From assembly GCA_944324345.1 (NCBI GenBank), contig CALUVT010000001.1:62001-126000 (forward strand): 64,000 nt of DNA. Reading direction: 5' to 3'. Positions 20,105-29,274 of the stretch are shown here, piece after piece; within the stretch, counting starts at the first letter, position 1, and each line of letters begins with the position of its first letter. This DNA comes from Candidatus Gastranaerophilales bacterium. Lineage in GTDB: Bacteria > Cyanobacteriota > Vampirovibrionia > Gastranaerophilales > Gastranaerophilaceae. The notes below the pieces were generated by a model. The model was not told the origin of the DNA, made no database searches, and saw only the letters and a program-made list of their open reading frames with translations. The translations under genes were made by a program, and so were the position numbers.

Positions 20105-22084
20105 ATGGATGAATTTATTGGTATTAATGAAATAGCAAGAATAAAGGGCTTAAAAAGTACCCGTTCGATAAGACTTGCAATTAACCAAGGTAAATATATT
20201 GCAAGAGAAGTTGAAGTAAGAGGCGGAAAATCATATGAAATTCTTTATTCTTCATTAGAACAGGATATACAAGATAGATTAGATGAAGAAGAATTAAAAA
20301 CAACAGCAATTGTTCCGTTTGAAAACAAGGTGAATTTTGTATCAGAAAATGCAAGATTAACAGCACTTGCAAGAGTGGATATAGTAACTGCCTTGTATAA
20401 TATTCGTAAAAAATATTCGACTAAAAAAGAGGCTGATTCAGTATTTTTAGATTTATATAACAGCGGAATATATCTGCCACAAATATATAAGTTTGTTGGT
20501 TCAATTTCGATAGGAACACTTCATCGTTGGGCTAAGATGTTTGAAAATTATGGAACAGATGGGCTTTTACAAAAACGCAAAACTAATCAACAAGGTGAAT
20601 ATAATACGATTTTAAATGAGGAAATGAAACAGATATTTTTAAAATATTTGTTACACCCCAATAAATTTAGTATCGGAAAAGCTATAAATTTAACAAAACA
20701 TATTCTAGAAAAGCGAGGATATGAAAATATTCCTTGTAATCTAACATTCAGAAGATTTGCGGAGAATTTTAAGAAAAACAATTATTCAAAGTGGGTTTTA
20801 TTTAGAGAAGGTGAAAAAGCATATCACGATAAAATTGAACCGTATATAGAACGAGATATTTCTAAAATTGAAGTAGGAGATATTTTGATAGCTGATGGAC
20901 ATGTTCTTAATTTTCAAATAATTAATCCATTTACAGGAAAGCCGACCAGAGCAACTTTGGTCGGCTTTTTAGATTGGAAATCAACAGCATTAGTCGGATA
21001 TGAAATTATGATGAGTGAAAATACTCAATGCATAGCAAGTGCATTAAGAAATTCTATTTTAAATCTAGGCTTGATTCCTAAAGTAGTCTATCAAGATAAC
21101 GGAAAAGCATTTAAAGCAAAATATTTCCAAAATATAGATTTTGATGAAGCAGGATTTAATGGAATTTATGCAAAACTTGGAATAAAATCAGTTTTTGCAA
21201 AACCATATAATGCAAGAGCAAAAGTTATTGAAAGATTCTTCCTTGAATTTCAAGAAGAGTTTGAAAAAATGATGACAAGTTATATAGGAACAAGTATTGA
21301 AAATAAACCGGCTTGGATGAAACGAGGAGAAAAATTGCATAGAGAGATGCATAATAAGTTAACAAAAAACTATATTCCAACAATTCAAGAAACAATAAAA
21401 TTTATAGATTGCTGGCTCGATTACCATAATTCAAAACCTTGTCCTAATAACCGTTCAAAAACTATTCAAGAGATGTTAAATGATATTTCAAAAGAGAACA
21501 TTGATGAAAGTATTTTGAACGACCTTATGATGAAAACAGAAGCAAGGACAATAAATAAACATGGAATAACATTTCTTGGAATGCATTATAGGAGTGATTA
21601 TTTATTGGATTTAAGAGAAAAAGTATTTATAAAATACAGTTTGTTTGACCTTTCAAAAGTCCTTGTGTATTCAATAAAAGGTGAATTTTTATGTATCGCA
21701 AGACAAGTTGAAAAAGTTCATCCAATGGCAAATCATTTAGGAACAGTAAAAGATATGGAACAATTTAAGCAACAAATACAAAAACAGCAACGCAGATTTA
21801 AGAGAGTGAAAAAAGAGTTCTTAAAGTATTTCCCTAAAGAAAAAGCAGAAGCTATAGAGATTGAACAGGAAGAAGTTATTGAAATTGAAAAATTTGAACA
21901 GACTAAAACACCACTAAAACGCAAATTAAACTTTCGGGAACAGCAAATGAATGTTCCAGTATTTAACGCTGATTATGAAAAATATGAATGGTTAATGAAA
22001 TACGGTTGTACCAATCCTGAACAAAGAAAGTGGCTTGAGAGGTATTTAAATAGTGATGAATATAACAATTTATACGGAGCATAA
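20105..22084 (+). CDS. MuA/TnsB-like DDE transposase (first)
   Basis: 659 residues. An N-terminal Mu-type HTH (residues 1-60, FIGINEIARIKGLKS) is followed by a second HTH region and an rve-type catalytic core with D264 (ADGH), D331 (YQDNG) and E376 (VIERFF), then a Mu C-terminal-like barrel and a basic tail. It should cut and join the transposon ends. The ATG at 20105 is chosen over the GTG at 20099; no good ribosome site is visible. The gene ends 2 bases before the AAA ATPase gene. It is paralogous to the transposase at 49274, which lacks the first HTH. Confidence 0.88.
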   Translation: MDEFIGINEIARIKGLKSTRSIRLAINQGKYIAREVEVRGGKSYEILYSSLEQDIQDRLDEEELKTTAIVPFENKVNFVSENARLTALARVDIVTALYNIRKKYSTKKEADSVFLDLYNSGIYLPQIYKFVGSISIGTLHRWAKMFENYGTDGLLQKRKTNQQGEYNTILNEEMKQIFLKYLLHPNKFSIGKAINLTKHILEKRGYENIPCNLTFRRFAENFKKNNYSKWVLFREGEKAYHDKIEPYIERDISKIEVGDILIADGHVLNFQIINPFTGKPTRATLVGFLDWKSTALVGYEIMMSENTQCIASALRNSILNLGLIPKVVYQDNGKAFKAKYFQNIDFDEAGFNGIYAKLGIKSVFAKPYNARAKVIERFFLEFQEEFEKMMTSYIGTSIENKPAWMKRGEKLHREMHNKLTKNYIPTIQETIKFIDCWLDYHNSKPCPNNRSKTIQEMLNDISKENIDESILNDLMMKTEARTINKHGITFLGMHYRSDYLLDLREKVFIKYSLFDLSKVLVYSIKGEFLCIARQVEKVHPMANHLGTVKDMEQFKQQIQKQQRRFKRVKKEFLKYFPKEKAEAIEIEQEEVIEIEKFEQTKTPLKRKLNFREQQMNVPVFNADYEKYEWLMKYGCTNPEQRKWLERYLNSDEYNNLYGA

Positions 22085-22086
22085 AA

Positions 22087-22815
22087 ATGAATAAAGTATT
22101 TGTAAGAACCAAAAATGTCAAAAAGTTTGTTGCCTTGATGGAAGAAGTAAAACAGCTTCCGGCGAATATTCCTAAAATAGTTCTGGTGTTTGGTGAATAC
22201 GGACTTGGCAAATCGGAAACAATTAAGTGGTGGACTTTTAAAAATGATTGCATATATGTAAGAGCAAACCAGGGAATGTCAAGCAGGTGGCTATTATCAG
22301 AAATTGTAGAGGAGTTAGGGGAAGAACCTTTCTGGCATATTCAGGATACGTTTAATCTCGTTGAGCAGAAGTTAAAACAAAATCCCAAACCGCTAATTAT
22401 TGATGAGGTTGACTACCTTGTAAACAATAATGTTATTGAGATTTTAAGGGATTTGTGTGATAGGACAGGGTGTCCAATGATACTGGTCGGGATGATAAAT
22501 ATTGACAAGAAGTTATCAAGATATCCTCATTTGAAAGATAGGATTTATAAGGCATTTAAGTTTGAACCTTATGCTAAACAGGATATCAAGCAAATTCTAT
22601 CGGAACTATCAGAAATCCAAATTACAAATGACGGCCTGGAGTACCTTGTAACAAGACACAATCAGTTTAGGCAGATAGTAAAACTCATTAATAAAATTGA
22701 AAAACTCGCCAAAACAAATGAACTAAAAGAACTTAACGAAAAAAATCTAAGGAGTATTTTAAGTGAAAGACAAAATATTACAGCTTTGCAGACGTCTAAA
22801 CAAATTTTCGCTTGA
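22087..22815 (+). CDS. TnsC/MuB-like AAA+ ATPase
   Basis: 242 residues. Walker A GEYGLGKSE lies near residue 40 and Walker B LIIDEVDYL near 103, with a sensor-type GMINIDKKL. Proteins of this type bind target DNA in an ATP-dependent way and activate the transposase (MuB, TnsC, TniB). CGGAG precedes the ATG. It sits 2 bases after the transposase and its 3' end overlaps the next gene by 53 bases, so the three form one operon. It is clearly homologous to the ATPase at 51166. Confidence 0.88.
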   Translation: MNKVFVRTKNVKKFVALMEEVKQLPANIPKIVLVFGEYGLGKSETIKWWTFKNDCIYVRANQGMSSRWLLSEIVEELGEEPFWHIQDTFNLVEQKLKQNPKPLIIDEVDYLVNNNVIEILRDLCDRTGCPMILVGMINIDKKLSRYPHLKDRIYKAFKFEPYAKQDIKQILSELSEIQITNDGLEYLVTRHNQFRQIVKLINKIEKLAKTNELKELNEKNLRSILSERQNITALQTSKQIFA

Positions 22816-23428
22816 AAATTTCGAAATATTGTCAGAAATTCCGAAAAGCGACCTTTTGCCTTTACTGGATGAATTCGTTAAGGAAGGCAAATTGATAACT
22901 AAAAACGGTGAATACATATATTGCAAACAAAACCCTGTCATACAGAATCATTCAATATTTAAACTTTATCCTGCCGTGGTAACGGATACTGTTATCAGGT
23001 GCTTTTGCGAGGACATTAAAACAATCAAGACATCTAATATTGCAAATATAGGCGAAGATCAGGTACAGAAATTTTATACAATATTTAGAACTTTGATTTA
23101 TCAAAGACAGAAAAGACAGCTTGACTCATATTATTCAAAACAGCCGCAAAAAGTTCGACACAGAAAGTTTTTCAATAGGGAAGTTTATTTGTATTTCTAT
23201 TTTAATCAAATTTTTGTATCCGAAAATATTTTAAAATCAGAGAATGACAAGATGTTCTCATCTAAGGAAAAAGCTGAATTTACAACAATATACTGTTACC
23301 TGTCAAGAAACCTGACTCATAACACAAATGCCAATAACCTGAATTATAAAATAGCAGAAACTCTATGGCGGAGAAAAAGAAGCTTTAAAGACCTTTATTT
23401 TGATTTAAAAAGTTTGGTACAACATTAG
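22763..23428 (+). CDS. Winged-helix accessory transposition protein, variable C-terminus
   Basis: 221 residues from a GTG start with AAGGAG 8 bases upstream, overlapping the ATPase gene. Residues 1-55 (LCRRLNKFSLENFEIL ... EGKLITKNGEYIY) look like a winged helix and match the N-terminus of the gene at 51956. The remaining 165 residues differ between the two. By position it could be a target selector or adaptor, the place TniQ/TnsD occupies in Tn7-like elements, but no TniQ zinc finger is visible. Function is inferred from context only. Confidence 0.6.
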   Translation: MKDKILQLCRRLNKFSLENFEILSEIPKSDLLPLLDEFVKEGKLITKNGEYIYCKQNPVIQNHSIFKLYPAVVTDTVIRCFCEDIKTIKTSNIANIGEDQVQKFYTIFRTLIYQRQKRQLDSYYSKQPQKVRHRKFFNREVYLYFYFNQIFVSENILKSENDKMFSSKEKAEFTTIYCYLSRNLTHNTNANNLNYKIAETLWRRKRSFKDLYFDLKSLVQH

Positions 23429-23858
23429 AAACACAACTTCATAAACTTTTCCCCGATTTTAAACGAAAAATCAGTATTTTAAGCCATACAGAAATCAACT
23501 AAAATATACTCCTAATTTAACCGTCTTAAATATTTCAGACTTATCGAGAAAATTCCCCGAGCATAATTCTGAAATTATTTATTCTTGTTTAACAGCAGCT
23601 ATAATGATCTTAATGGCGAAAATATAACAAAAACCAGTTTCGTCAAGACCGCTTCATATTTCTTCATAAAAAATGGGACAATATTTGTCTTTTTGGAAAT
23701 AAAGGTAAAAAGGATATTACAGCCGATTTTGTTAAAATGTTTATTTTTGAATTTCGTATTATCGGTGATTTTCAGCTTAGAAAATTGTCACAAATTTTAT
23801 GTCGGAATGTTAAACGGGCTTTAAATGCAGCTTTAATCAAACTAAAATTAGAATATTT
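23429..23858. other. 430-bp gene-free stretch before the second transposase
   Basis: No credible gene was found; short open frames lack ribosome sites and homology. Repeated pieces such as CCGATTTT (at about 23452 and 23722) and several AAAATT-rich inverted segments may be transposase sites or an old transposon end associated with the second transposase. I could not identify a matching right end or a duplication. Confidence 0.4.
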
Positions 23859-25823
23859 ATGAAAGCAAAAGATACAACAAATATATGGATAAATATAGAA
23901 AAAGCCGCAGAAATTTTGGGGCTGAGTGTTCAAACGATTAAAAAACAATGCCGCAAAGGCTCTTTTGTGTTTAAAATTATCAAGCGAGGCAAGCAGTCGC
24001 ATTATTTTATTCACCTGAAATCACTTCCTGATTTTGCACAAGACAAATATCTCGGGGAAAATATTTCAGAGAAAAAATATTCAGAGGCTCCAAACTGGGC
24101 AAAGGAGCAGGCAGAAAAGTATTTTCCTATATTAAAAGCCACAAATGGTCTTAAAGGAGAAGCATTAAAAGATTTTATCAATAAATGGAACAATGAAAAT
24201 ACAGAAGAGCTACGCACTTCTTATTCGTCATTGATAAAAATGCGAAGAAGATTTTTCCGCTACGGTATAAGCGGTCTGTTATCTAAGCACGGACAACATT
24301 TAACAGGATCGACTGTCCCTGATAATTATTTTGAGTATTTTAAAAATCTCTATCTTGTTGAAGGTGCTCCATCACTTAGAACCTGCTGGGATTTAACTCT
24401 TGGTTATGCAATCAGAATGTTTGATGCAAAAAGAGAAACTTTCCCAAGTTTTATGGCGTTTAAACGCAGATTAGATAAAGAAATTCCAAAACAGAGTATT
24501 TATCTTGCACGAATGGGTGAAACAGCCTGGAACAGAAAATATGGCGGGTATATAGAAAGAGAATATTCAAATATTATCTGTAATGAGGTTTGGGTATCAG
24601 ATCACGCTCAAATTGATGTTGCCTGTTTCGATTCTGATAATAAAGTTGTATTTCCCTGGGTTACAGTATGGCGTGATTATAAATCAGGTAAATGGCTTGG
24701 TTGGATTTTACAGTCAGAGAATCCGAATTCTGACCATATTTTCCAGTCTTTTTATTATGCTGCTGAAAAGTACGGTTTGCCAAAAGATGTAATTATTGAT
24801 AACGGTAAAGATTATCGCTCAAAGGATTTTGCCGGCGGTCGCAAAACAATAAAAATAGCCGCAAATAAATCAAAAGCAATGTCTATGCTTGCAGAATTGA
24901 ATATAGATGTACATTTTGCACTTCCATATAATGCACAAACAAAACCCATAGAAAGAGATTTTTTAAAGATAAAAGAACTCCTTTCAAAACATTGCGTTGG
25001 ATACAGAGGTGGAAATGTTGTTGAAAGACCGGAGAAACTTGCAAAAGAAATTAAGTCTAGCAAAATAATGAGGTTTGAAGATTTTAAACAACTATTTGAT
25101 AACTATATACTAAACGTCTTAAATAAACGACCGTCGCAGGATAAAAATTTAAATGGTTTATGTCCGGATGAACTTTTTTATTCAGAGTTCAAAGAAAAAA
25201 TTACTACCTCAAAAGATGCACTAAAGTTATTTTGTATGAGAACTTCAAAAGATTTTACTATCAGAAGAAACGGGATAAAAGATACAGCACTTGGTATAAC
25301 TTATTGGGCTGATTGGATGATTTCAAAAATGGGATTGAGAGTATATTTACGCAGAGATATAGAAGATTACAAAGAAGCTTGGGCATTCAGATGCGATAAT
25401 GATGAATTTATAGGAACAGTGAATGCTGTAAAAGCTGTTGCTGCATTACATGCAGATAAAGTATCTAAAGAAGAATTTAAAGAAGCTATGTCTATTAAAA
25501 AACGCAATTTTAAGACCGCAAAATCCTATATTAAAAACACTATGGAAATTTCTCCACAAGAAAAATACGAGAACTACAAAGCCGCTTATAATAGTCTTGA
25601 AAAGGATTTTCAAGCGGATGTGAAAATTTCAAAAATAGCAAATACGAATATGGATAAAGCCGTAAGAAAAAAGAAAGAACAAAAAGCATCTGCCAATATT
25701 GATTTGTCAATATTTTTGCAGAAAGAAAATAAGCAAGAACAAGAACTTTACCTTTTTGAAACAGATAAAATCCTTGCACAAGAAGCTCTGCAGCAGGATA
25801 AAAGGATTAGAGGTTCATTATGA
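23859..25823 (+). CDS. MuA-like DDE transposase (second)
   Basis: 654 residues of a different subfamily from the gene at 20105. A Mu-type HTH (INIEKAAEILGLSVQTIKKQ) is followed by an rve core with acidic residues D248/D253 (SDHAQID), D314 (IIDNGK) and E365 (PIERDF), then a Mu C-terminal barrel and a coiled tail. Its stop overlaps the start of the HTH gene at 25820 by 4 bases. The second island has no counterpart, so this gene appears to be an insertion into, or an addition to, the ancestral module. Confidence 0.86.
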   Translation: MKAKDTTNIWINIEKAAEILGLSVQTIKKQCRKGSFVFKIIKRGKQSHYFIHLKSLPDFAQDKYLGENISEKKYSEAPNWAKEQAEKYFPILKATNGLKGEALKDFINKWNNENTEELRTSYSSLIKMRRRFFRYGISGLLSKHGQHLTGSTVPDNYFEYFKNLYLVEGAPSLRTCWDLTLGYAIRMFDAKRETFPSFMAFKRRLDKEIPKQSIYLARMGETAWNRKYGGYIEREYSNIICNEVWVSDHAQIDVACFDSDNKVVFPWVTVWRDYKSGKWLGWILQSENPNSDHIFQSFYYAAEKYGLPKDVIIDNGKDYRSKDFAGGRKTIKIAANKSKAMSMLAELNIDVHFALPYNAQTKPIERDFLKIKELLSKHCVGYRGGNVVERPEKLAKEIKSSKIMRFEDFKQLFDNYILNVLNKRPSQDKNLNGLCPDELFYSEFKEKITTSKDALKLFCMRTSKDFTIRRNGIKDTALGITYWADWMISKMGLRVYLRRDIEDYKEAWAFRCDNDEFIGTVNAVKAVAALHADKVSKEEFKEAMSIKKRNFKTAKSYIKNTMEISPQEKYENYKAAYNSLEKDFQADVKISKIANTNMDKAVRKKKEQKASANIDLSIFLQKENKQEQELYLFETDKILAQEALQQDKRIRGSL

Positions 25824-26251
25824 AAAAGGATAAATACTATGAAATTGCCGAAAAGATGTATACAGAGCAGTTCATAACCGTTGCAGAAATTGCAAAAAGA
25901 TTAGGTGTAAATGAACGCACAATAAAACGTTGGAAAAAAGACGGAAACTGGACTGAAAAAAGGTATCAATATCTGTATAAACATACAAACTCTAAAGATG
26001 ATATTTATGTATTTTGTAAAACCATGCTTGCAAATTTTAATTCAGAACTTCAAAACGGCAATAAAATAGATACATCAAGGCTTAATGTGTTTCTGAATCT
26101 TGTTGAAGAACTTGTCAAAAAAGAACAAAAAGATTTTGAGATTGAAAAATTTATAAAGGTTGCACAAAAAAGATTGGATTATGAAGAAGAAATGCTGAAA
26201 GAAATGGAAAATGAAATGAAAACTGAGTTGCAAGAAGATTTTGAAGAATAG
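25820..26251 (+). CDS. Small HTH protein of the transposition module (terminase-small-subunit-like N-terminus)
   Basis: 143 residues. The N-terminal homeodomain-like HTH (YTEQFITVAEIAKRLGVN, then RTIKRWKKDGNW) is of the type found in YjcR/DUF1804 and phage terminase small subunits. An acidic coiled-coil C-terminus follows. It is translationally coupled to the second transposase (ATGA overlap). The homologue at 52516 is coupled instead to the winged-helix gene. It may bind transposon or target DNA. Confidence 0.6.
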   Translation: MKKDKYYEIAEKMYTEQFITVAEIAKRLGVNERTIKRWKKDGNWTEKRYQYLYKHTNSKDDIYVFCKTMLANFNSELQNGNKIDTSRLNVFLNLVEELVKKEQKDFEIEKFIKVAQKRLDYEEEMLKEMENEMKTELQEDFEE

Positions 26252-26297
26252 TCTTTAAAGATAATGTTTGTGTTATCCTTAAAAAGGGAATGATATT

Positions 26298-27071
26298 ATG
26301 TCTGCAGATGTTATAAAAAGATACAATCATTATTGGACAATCAGCAAGGCACAAAGCAATACTTTGTATATTGCAGATACTGAATCAGTAGAAGACTGGT
26401 ATATTTTAGTTCAAAATCCAAGTAATATCACGATATTTCTTGGTTATCACAATAGTACAAATAGAAATAAAAGTATTTCAATACATATAAAAACAACACA
26501 AAAACCAAAGACAAAAGCCCATATTATATATGAAAATACTTCTGAAATATCTAATTATACTGTAATAAATAGAAAATATGATGATTATCAATATTTTTTT
26601 AGCGGATGTAACTTTTATGTTGTTCCTGCTTCTAAAAAAGAAATAATATTAGATATTGATGTCGCAATGTCTAAATATTTAGGAATAACAGATAATAACT
26701 TTGAGAGTATTTTCCCAGAGGAGTTATCCGGAGGAATAAATAATTACAAAGAAGGAGCGACAAAAACTATAACAGTAAATGCCTATGAAAGAAATACAAA
26801 GGCTAAAACTGCCTGTTTGGAACACTATGGCACAAAATGCAGAATTTGTGGATTTGAATTTGCTCAAAAATATGGAGAACAGTTTAAAAACAAAATCCAT
26901 GTTCATCATGTAAAGCCGATTTCAACAATTAAAAGCGAATATCAGCTTGATCCTATAAAAGACTTGATTCCAGTATGTCCAAATTGTCATATGATTTTAC
27001 ACTCAAATGGTAAAAACGAAGTTTACACAATTGAGGAAGTAAAAAAGATGATTAAGGATAATTCTTTGTAA
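26298..27071 (+). CDS. HNH endonuclease (McrA-like C-terminal domain)
   Basis: 257 residues. The C-terminal 90 residues hold a complete HNH finger: NAYERNTKAK, CRICGFEF, IHVHHVKPIS, DLIPVCPNCHMILH. The N-terminal 150 residues form an unrecognised beta-rich domain that may read modified DNA, as in ScoMcrA-type type IV restriction enzymes. AAAGGGA precedes the ATG. It lies between the transposition genes and the small minus-strand operon, so it is cargo, probably defensive. Confidence 0.8.
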   Translation: MSADVIKRYNHYWTISKAQSNTLYIADTESVEDWYILVQNPSNITIFLGYHNSTNRNKSISIHIKTTQKPKTKAHIIYENTSEISNYTVINRKYDDYQYFFSGCNFYVVPASKKEIILDIDVAMSKYLGITDNNFESIFPEELSGGINNYKEGATKTITVNAYERNTKAKTACLEHYGTKCRICGFEFAQKYGEQFKNKIHVHHVKPISTIKSEYQLDPIKDLIPVCPNCHMILHSNGKNEVYTIEEVKKMIKDNSL

Positions 27072-27102
27072 TATTTATTTTTTAAATTTATTCTTATATT
27101 CT

Positions 27103-27288
27103 TTATTCCAATGGAGTAACCTCCTCAAGTTCTATATTGTAGCGTTTGCCTTGCTTATTAACACAAGTTGCAAAATCAACTGTTTTATCTGCAAAACAGT
27201 TTTTCCAAACACAAATTAACAATCCTATTTCTTGAGTTTTTAGATTTAAAACCTTTGTTCCGTATAACTTATAATCTTTTTCTGCCAT
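27103..27288 (-). CDS. Conserved small cargo protein A
   Basis: 61 residues, no recognised family. Segments YGTKVLNLKTQEIGLLIC and KQGKRYNIELE are nearly unchanged in the copy at 63368-63568. It looks like a small beta-barrel, possibly SH3/KOW-like. It starts one base inside the preceding gene (27288), so the two are coupled. Its presence in both islands beside unrelated nucleases suggests a function for the element itself. Confidence 0.6.
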   Translation of the reverse strand: MAEKDYKLYGTKVLNLKTQEIGLLICVWKNCFADKTVDFATCVNKQGKRYNIELEEVTPLE

Positions 27289-27503
27289 TATTCTTGCCTT
27301 TCAAGTATCAATTTTGAATAAATTTCATTAGGTTTTGCAGGATCAATTAAAAACTCTTTTAAAAATACAAACCTTTCACCATAAGGATTCTCGCAAATGA
27401 CAGTGTCAAGGTTATAAAATCCTATTACTTTGTAATACTCATTATCTGAGTTTTTAATGCCCTTAATCTTTTTAAGTTTATATTTTTTGCCTAATTCAAT
27501 CAT
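27288..27503 (-). CDS. Conserved small cargo protein B
   Basis: 71 residues beginning MIELGKKYKLKKIKG, with roughly 80% identity by eye to the protein at 63565-63783. AAGGGG lies before the ATG. It has no known motif; alternating charged and hydrophobic residues suggest a small beta fold. It is the first gene of the operon, and its 5' region is also conserved between the islands. Confidence 0.6.
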   Translation of the reverse strand: MIELGKKYKLKKIKGIKNSDNEYYKVIGFYNLDTVICENPYGERFVFLKEFLIDPAKPNEIYSKLILERQE

Positions 27504-27820
27504 TGTTACCCCTTATATTCATTTACAGCAATGACATATATCACTCTCAATGAGTTAAATATCAAGCAAAGATACACAAAAAGTATCATTTTGACACAAA
27601 GAAGGTATTACTGTAATAAATAGTTATATAAAAAGCGAATAACAGGTATTTTAAGCAAAATTCTTTGGTAAAGTATAATTCCCTATCTCTTATGAGTATA
27701 AAATTCAATATAGAGCATTTTGAACACTTTTTGAACGGGGGTTCATTTATCTTTAAACGCTTTATGATTTTTTATGCAGATAGGATTGTTTATTATTTTT
27801 GTCTGAAATAAAATAAATTT
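27504..27820. promoter_or_regulatory. Conserved intergenic control region of the small-gene operon
   Basis: The first 65 bases upstream of gene B match the region upstream of 63783. They include an imperfect ATTG(T)T...AGCAAT inverted repeat and TTAAATATCAAGCAAA. A tandem repeat TTTTGAACACTTTTTGAACG lies at about 27719-27740 and again at about 63884-63904. The far end carries the promoter of the MutH-like gene: TTGTTT, 17 bp, TAAAAT, then 6 nt to the ATG at 27821. Confidence 0.5.
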
Positions 27821-28438
27821 ATGAATAGAGATGAAGCAACTAAAAAGTTGCAGGAAATAATTGGAAAAGATTTAGTTAAAATCGCTGCTGAATGTGGTGT
27901 AACCTTATTTAAAGATGGAAAGAAAAATAAAGGTTGGGTTGGGCATGTCGTAGAGTGTCACTTAGGATTGCCCCGTAATTGTTTACAATTACCTGATTTT
28001 GGAGACTGGGAATTAAAAACTATATCAATGAAAAAATTAAAATCAGGCATAATTGTTCCTAAAGAAACTATGGCAATAACAATGATAAACCCTGAAGACG
28101 TTATCAATAACGATTTTGAGCATAGCCATCTAAAATTAAAATTGAATTGTTTGTTGATTATAACAAGAATGTGGTATGCAACATCTGAACCTCGTTCTGA
28201 ATTACTTTCAGCTTTCAAATTTGATATTGACAATGATAAAGAATTATATGCAGAAATTGCAGCTGACTATGAAGAAACACGAGAGTGCATAAGAAATAAA
28301 GGATTTAATGCATTATCAGGTAAAATGGGAAAATGGATTCAACCTCGTACTAAAGGTCAAGGTAACGGTGCTCCTAAAACCAGAGCCTTTTACGCAAGAA
28401 CCTGTTTTTTAAAGAAAATTTTAAAAGATAATGCTTAA
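27821..28438 (+). CDS. MutH/Sau3AI-like restriction endonuclease
   Basis: 205 residues that follow E. coli MutH through most of its length: NKGWVGHVVECHLG, the PD-(D/E)xK core D59...E64-x-K66 in DFGDWELKT, HLKLK, and a C-terminal QPRTKG...FYARTCFLKK. MutH and Sau3AI cut at GATC. The gene converges with two adenine methylases (4-base overlap at 28435), so it is most likely the nuclease of a GATC-type restriction-modification system rather than a mismatch-repair enzyme. The promoter spacing suggests a leaderless mRNA. Confidence 0.8.
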   Translation: MNRDEATKKLQEIIGKDLVKIAAECGVTLFKDGKKNKGWVGHVVECHLGLPRNCLQLPDFGDWELKTISMKKLKSGIIVPKETMAITMINPEDVINNDFEHSHLKLKLNCLLIITRMWYATSEPRSELLSAFKFDIDNDKELYAEIAADYEETRECIRNKGFNALSGKMGKWIQPRTKGQGNGAPKTRAFYARTCFLKKILKDNA

Positions 28439-29274
28439 TAGTTTTTAACCAATACTTCTGTTATTTTTCCTCTGCCATTTGGATTAGCATTTATCGCACG
28501 AGAGGCAAAAACTTTTTTAATTTCATAATTTGAGTACAATTCATTTACAAGTTTTGTATCTGAGTTAGAAAGCATAAACATTACGCCCTTTGAATCCAGT
28601 TCATCACAAACATCTCGCAATTTAAACTGCATATCAAGGTCAAAACCGTCTTTGGTGTACGAAGTAAAACTTGATGTTTCATTCAGCGGTACATAAGGCG
28701 GATCAAAGTAGACAAAGTCGCCTTTTTGCACTTTGTTTAAAATTTCTGAAAAATCTGCACAATAAATTTCTGTATTTTTCAATAATTTAGAACAATTAAT
28801 CAAGTTTTCGGCATCAACAATTCTAGGATTCTTGTAGTTCCCGAACGGCACATTAAATTGTCCTTGAGAATTTACTCTGTATAAACCGTTAAAACAAGTC
28901 CTATTTAAGTATATAAAACGACTTGCCTTTTCTACATTTGAAAGTGTTGAATATTTTTCAGTTCGATCCAAATTTCTTATTTCTAAAAAATATTCTTTTG
29001 AAACTTCATGCTTACTTAGATCTGCAATCAATTCATAAACATTATCTCGAACAGTTAAATATAAATTTATTAACTCTTCGTTCATATCTGAAATATAGCC
29101 ATTTTGTGGTTGCAGTTCAAAAAACAGGGCACCTCCACCGATAAAAGGTTCAAAATATCTGTTGTAAGACTTTGGCATATTTTTGAGCAGTTCAAATATT
29201 AGCTGACGTTTTCCGCCAACCCATTTAACAATCGGATATGTTTCATTTTTCAATTGTTCTAAAACTACTGCCAT
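28435..29274 (-). CDS. DNA adenine methylase, D12 class (Dam/DpnM-like)
   Basis: 279 residues. Motif I is KWVGGKRQL with FIGGGALFFEL, and motif IV is DFVYFDPPYVPL, the order typical of alpha-class (D12) N6-adenine methylases such as Dam and DpnM. It overlaps the end of the upstream methylase gene by 10 bases. Two methylases of different class beside one GATC-type nuclease match the DpnII/MboI pattern, in which the second methylase can protect single-stranded incoming DNA. Confidence 0.88.
   Translation of the reverse strand: MAVVLEQLKNETYPIVKWVGGKRQLIFELLKNMPKSYNRYFEPFIGGGALFFELQPQNGYISDMNEELINLYLTVRDNVYELIADLSKHEVSKEYFLEIRNLDRTEKYSTLSNVEKASRFIYLNRTCFNGLYRVNSQGQFNVPFGNYKNPRIVDAENLINCSKLLKNTEIYCADFSEILNKVQKGDFVYFDPPYVPLNETSSFTSYTKDGFDLDMQFKLRDVCDELDSKGVMFMLSNSDTKLVNELYSNYEIKKVFASRAINANPNGRGKITEVLVKNY

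Noticed and set aside
27821-28438. MutH as a mismatch-repair protein
   Set aside because: No mutL or mutS is nearby, and two GATC-type methylases adjoin it in a transposon; restriction is the simpler explanation.
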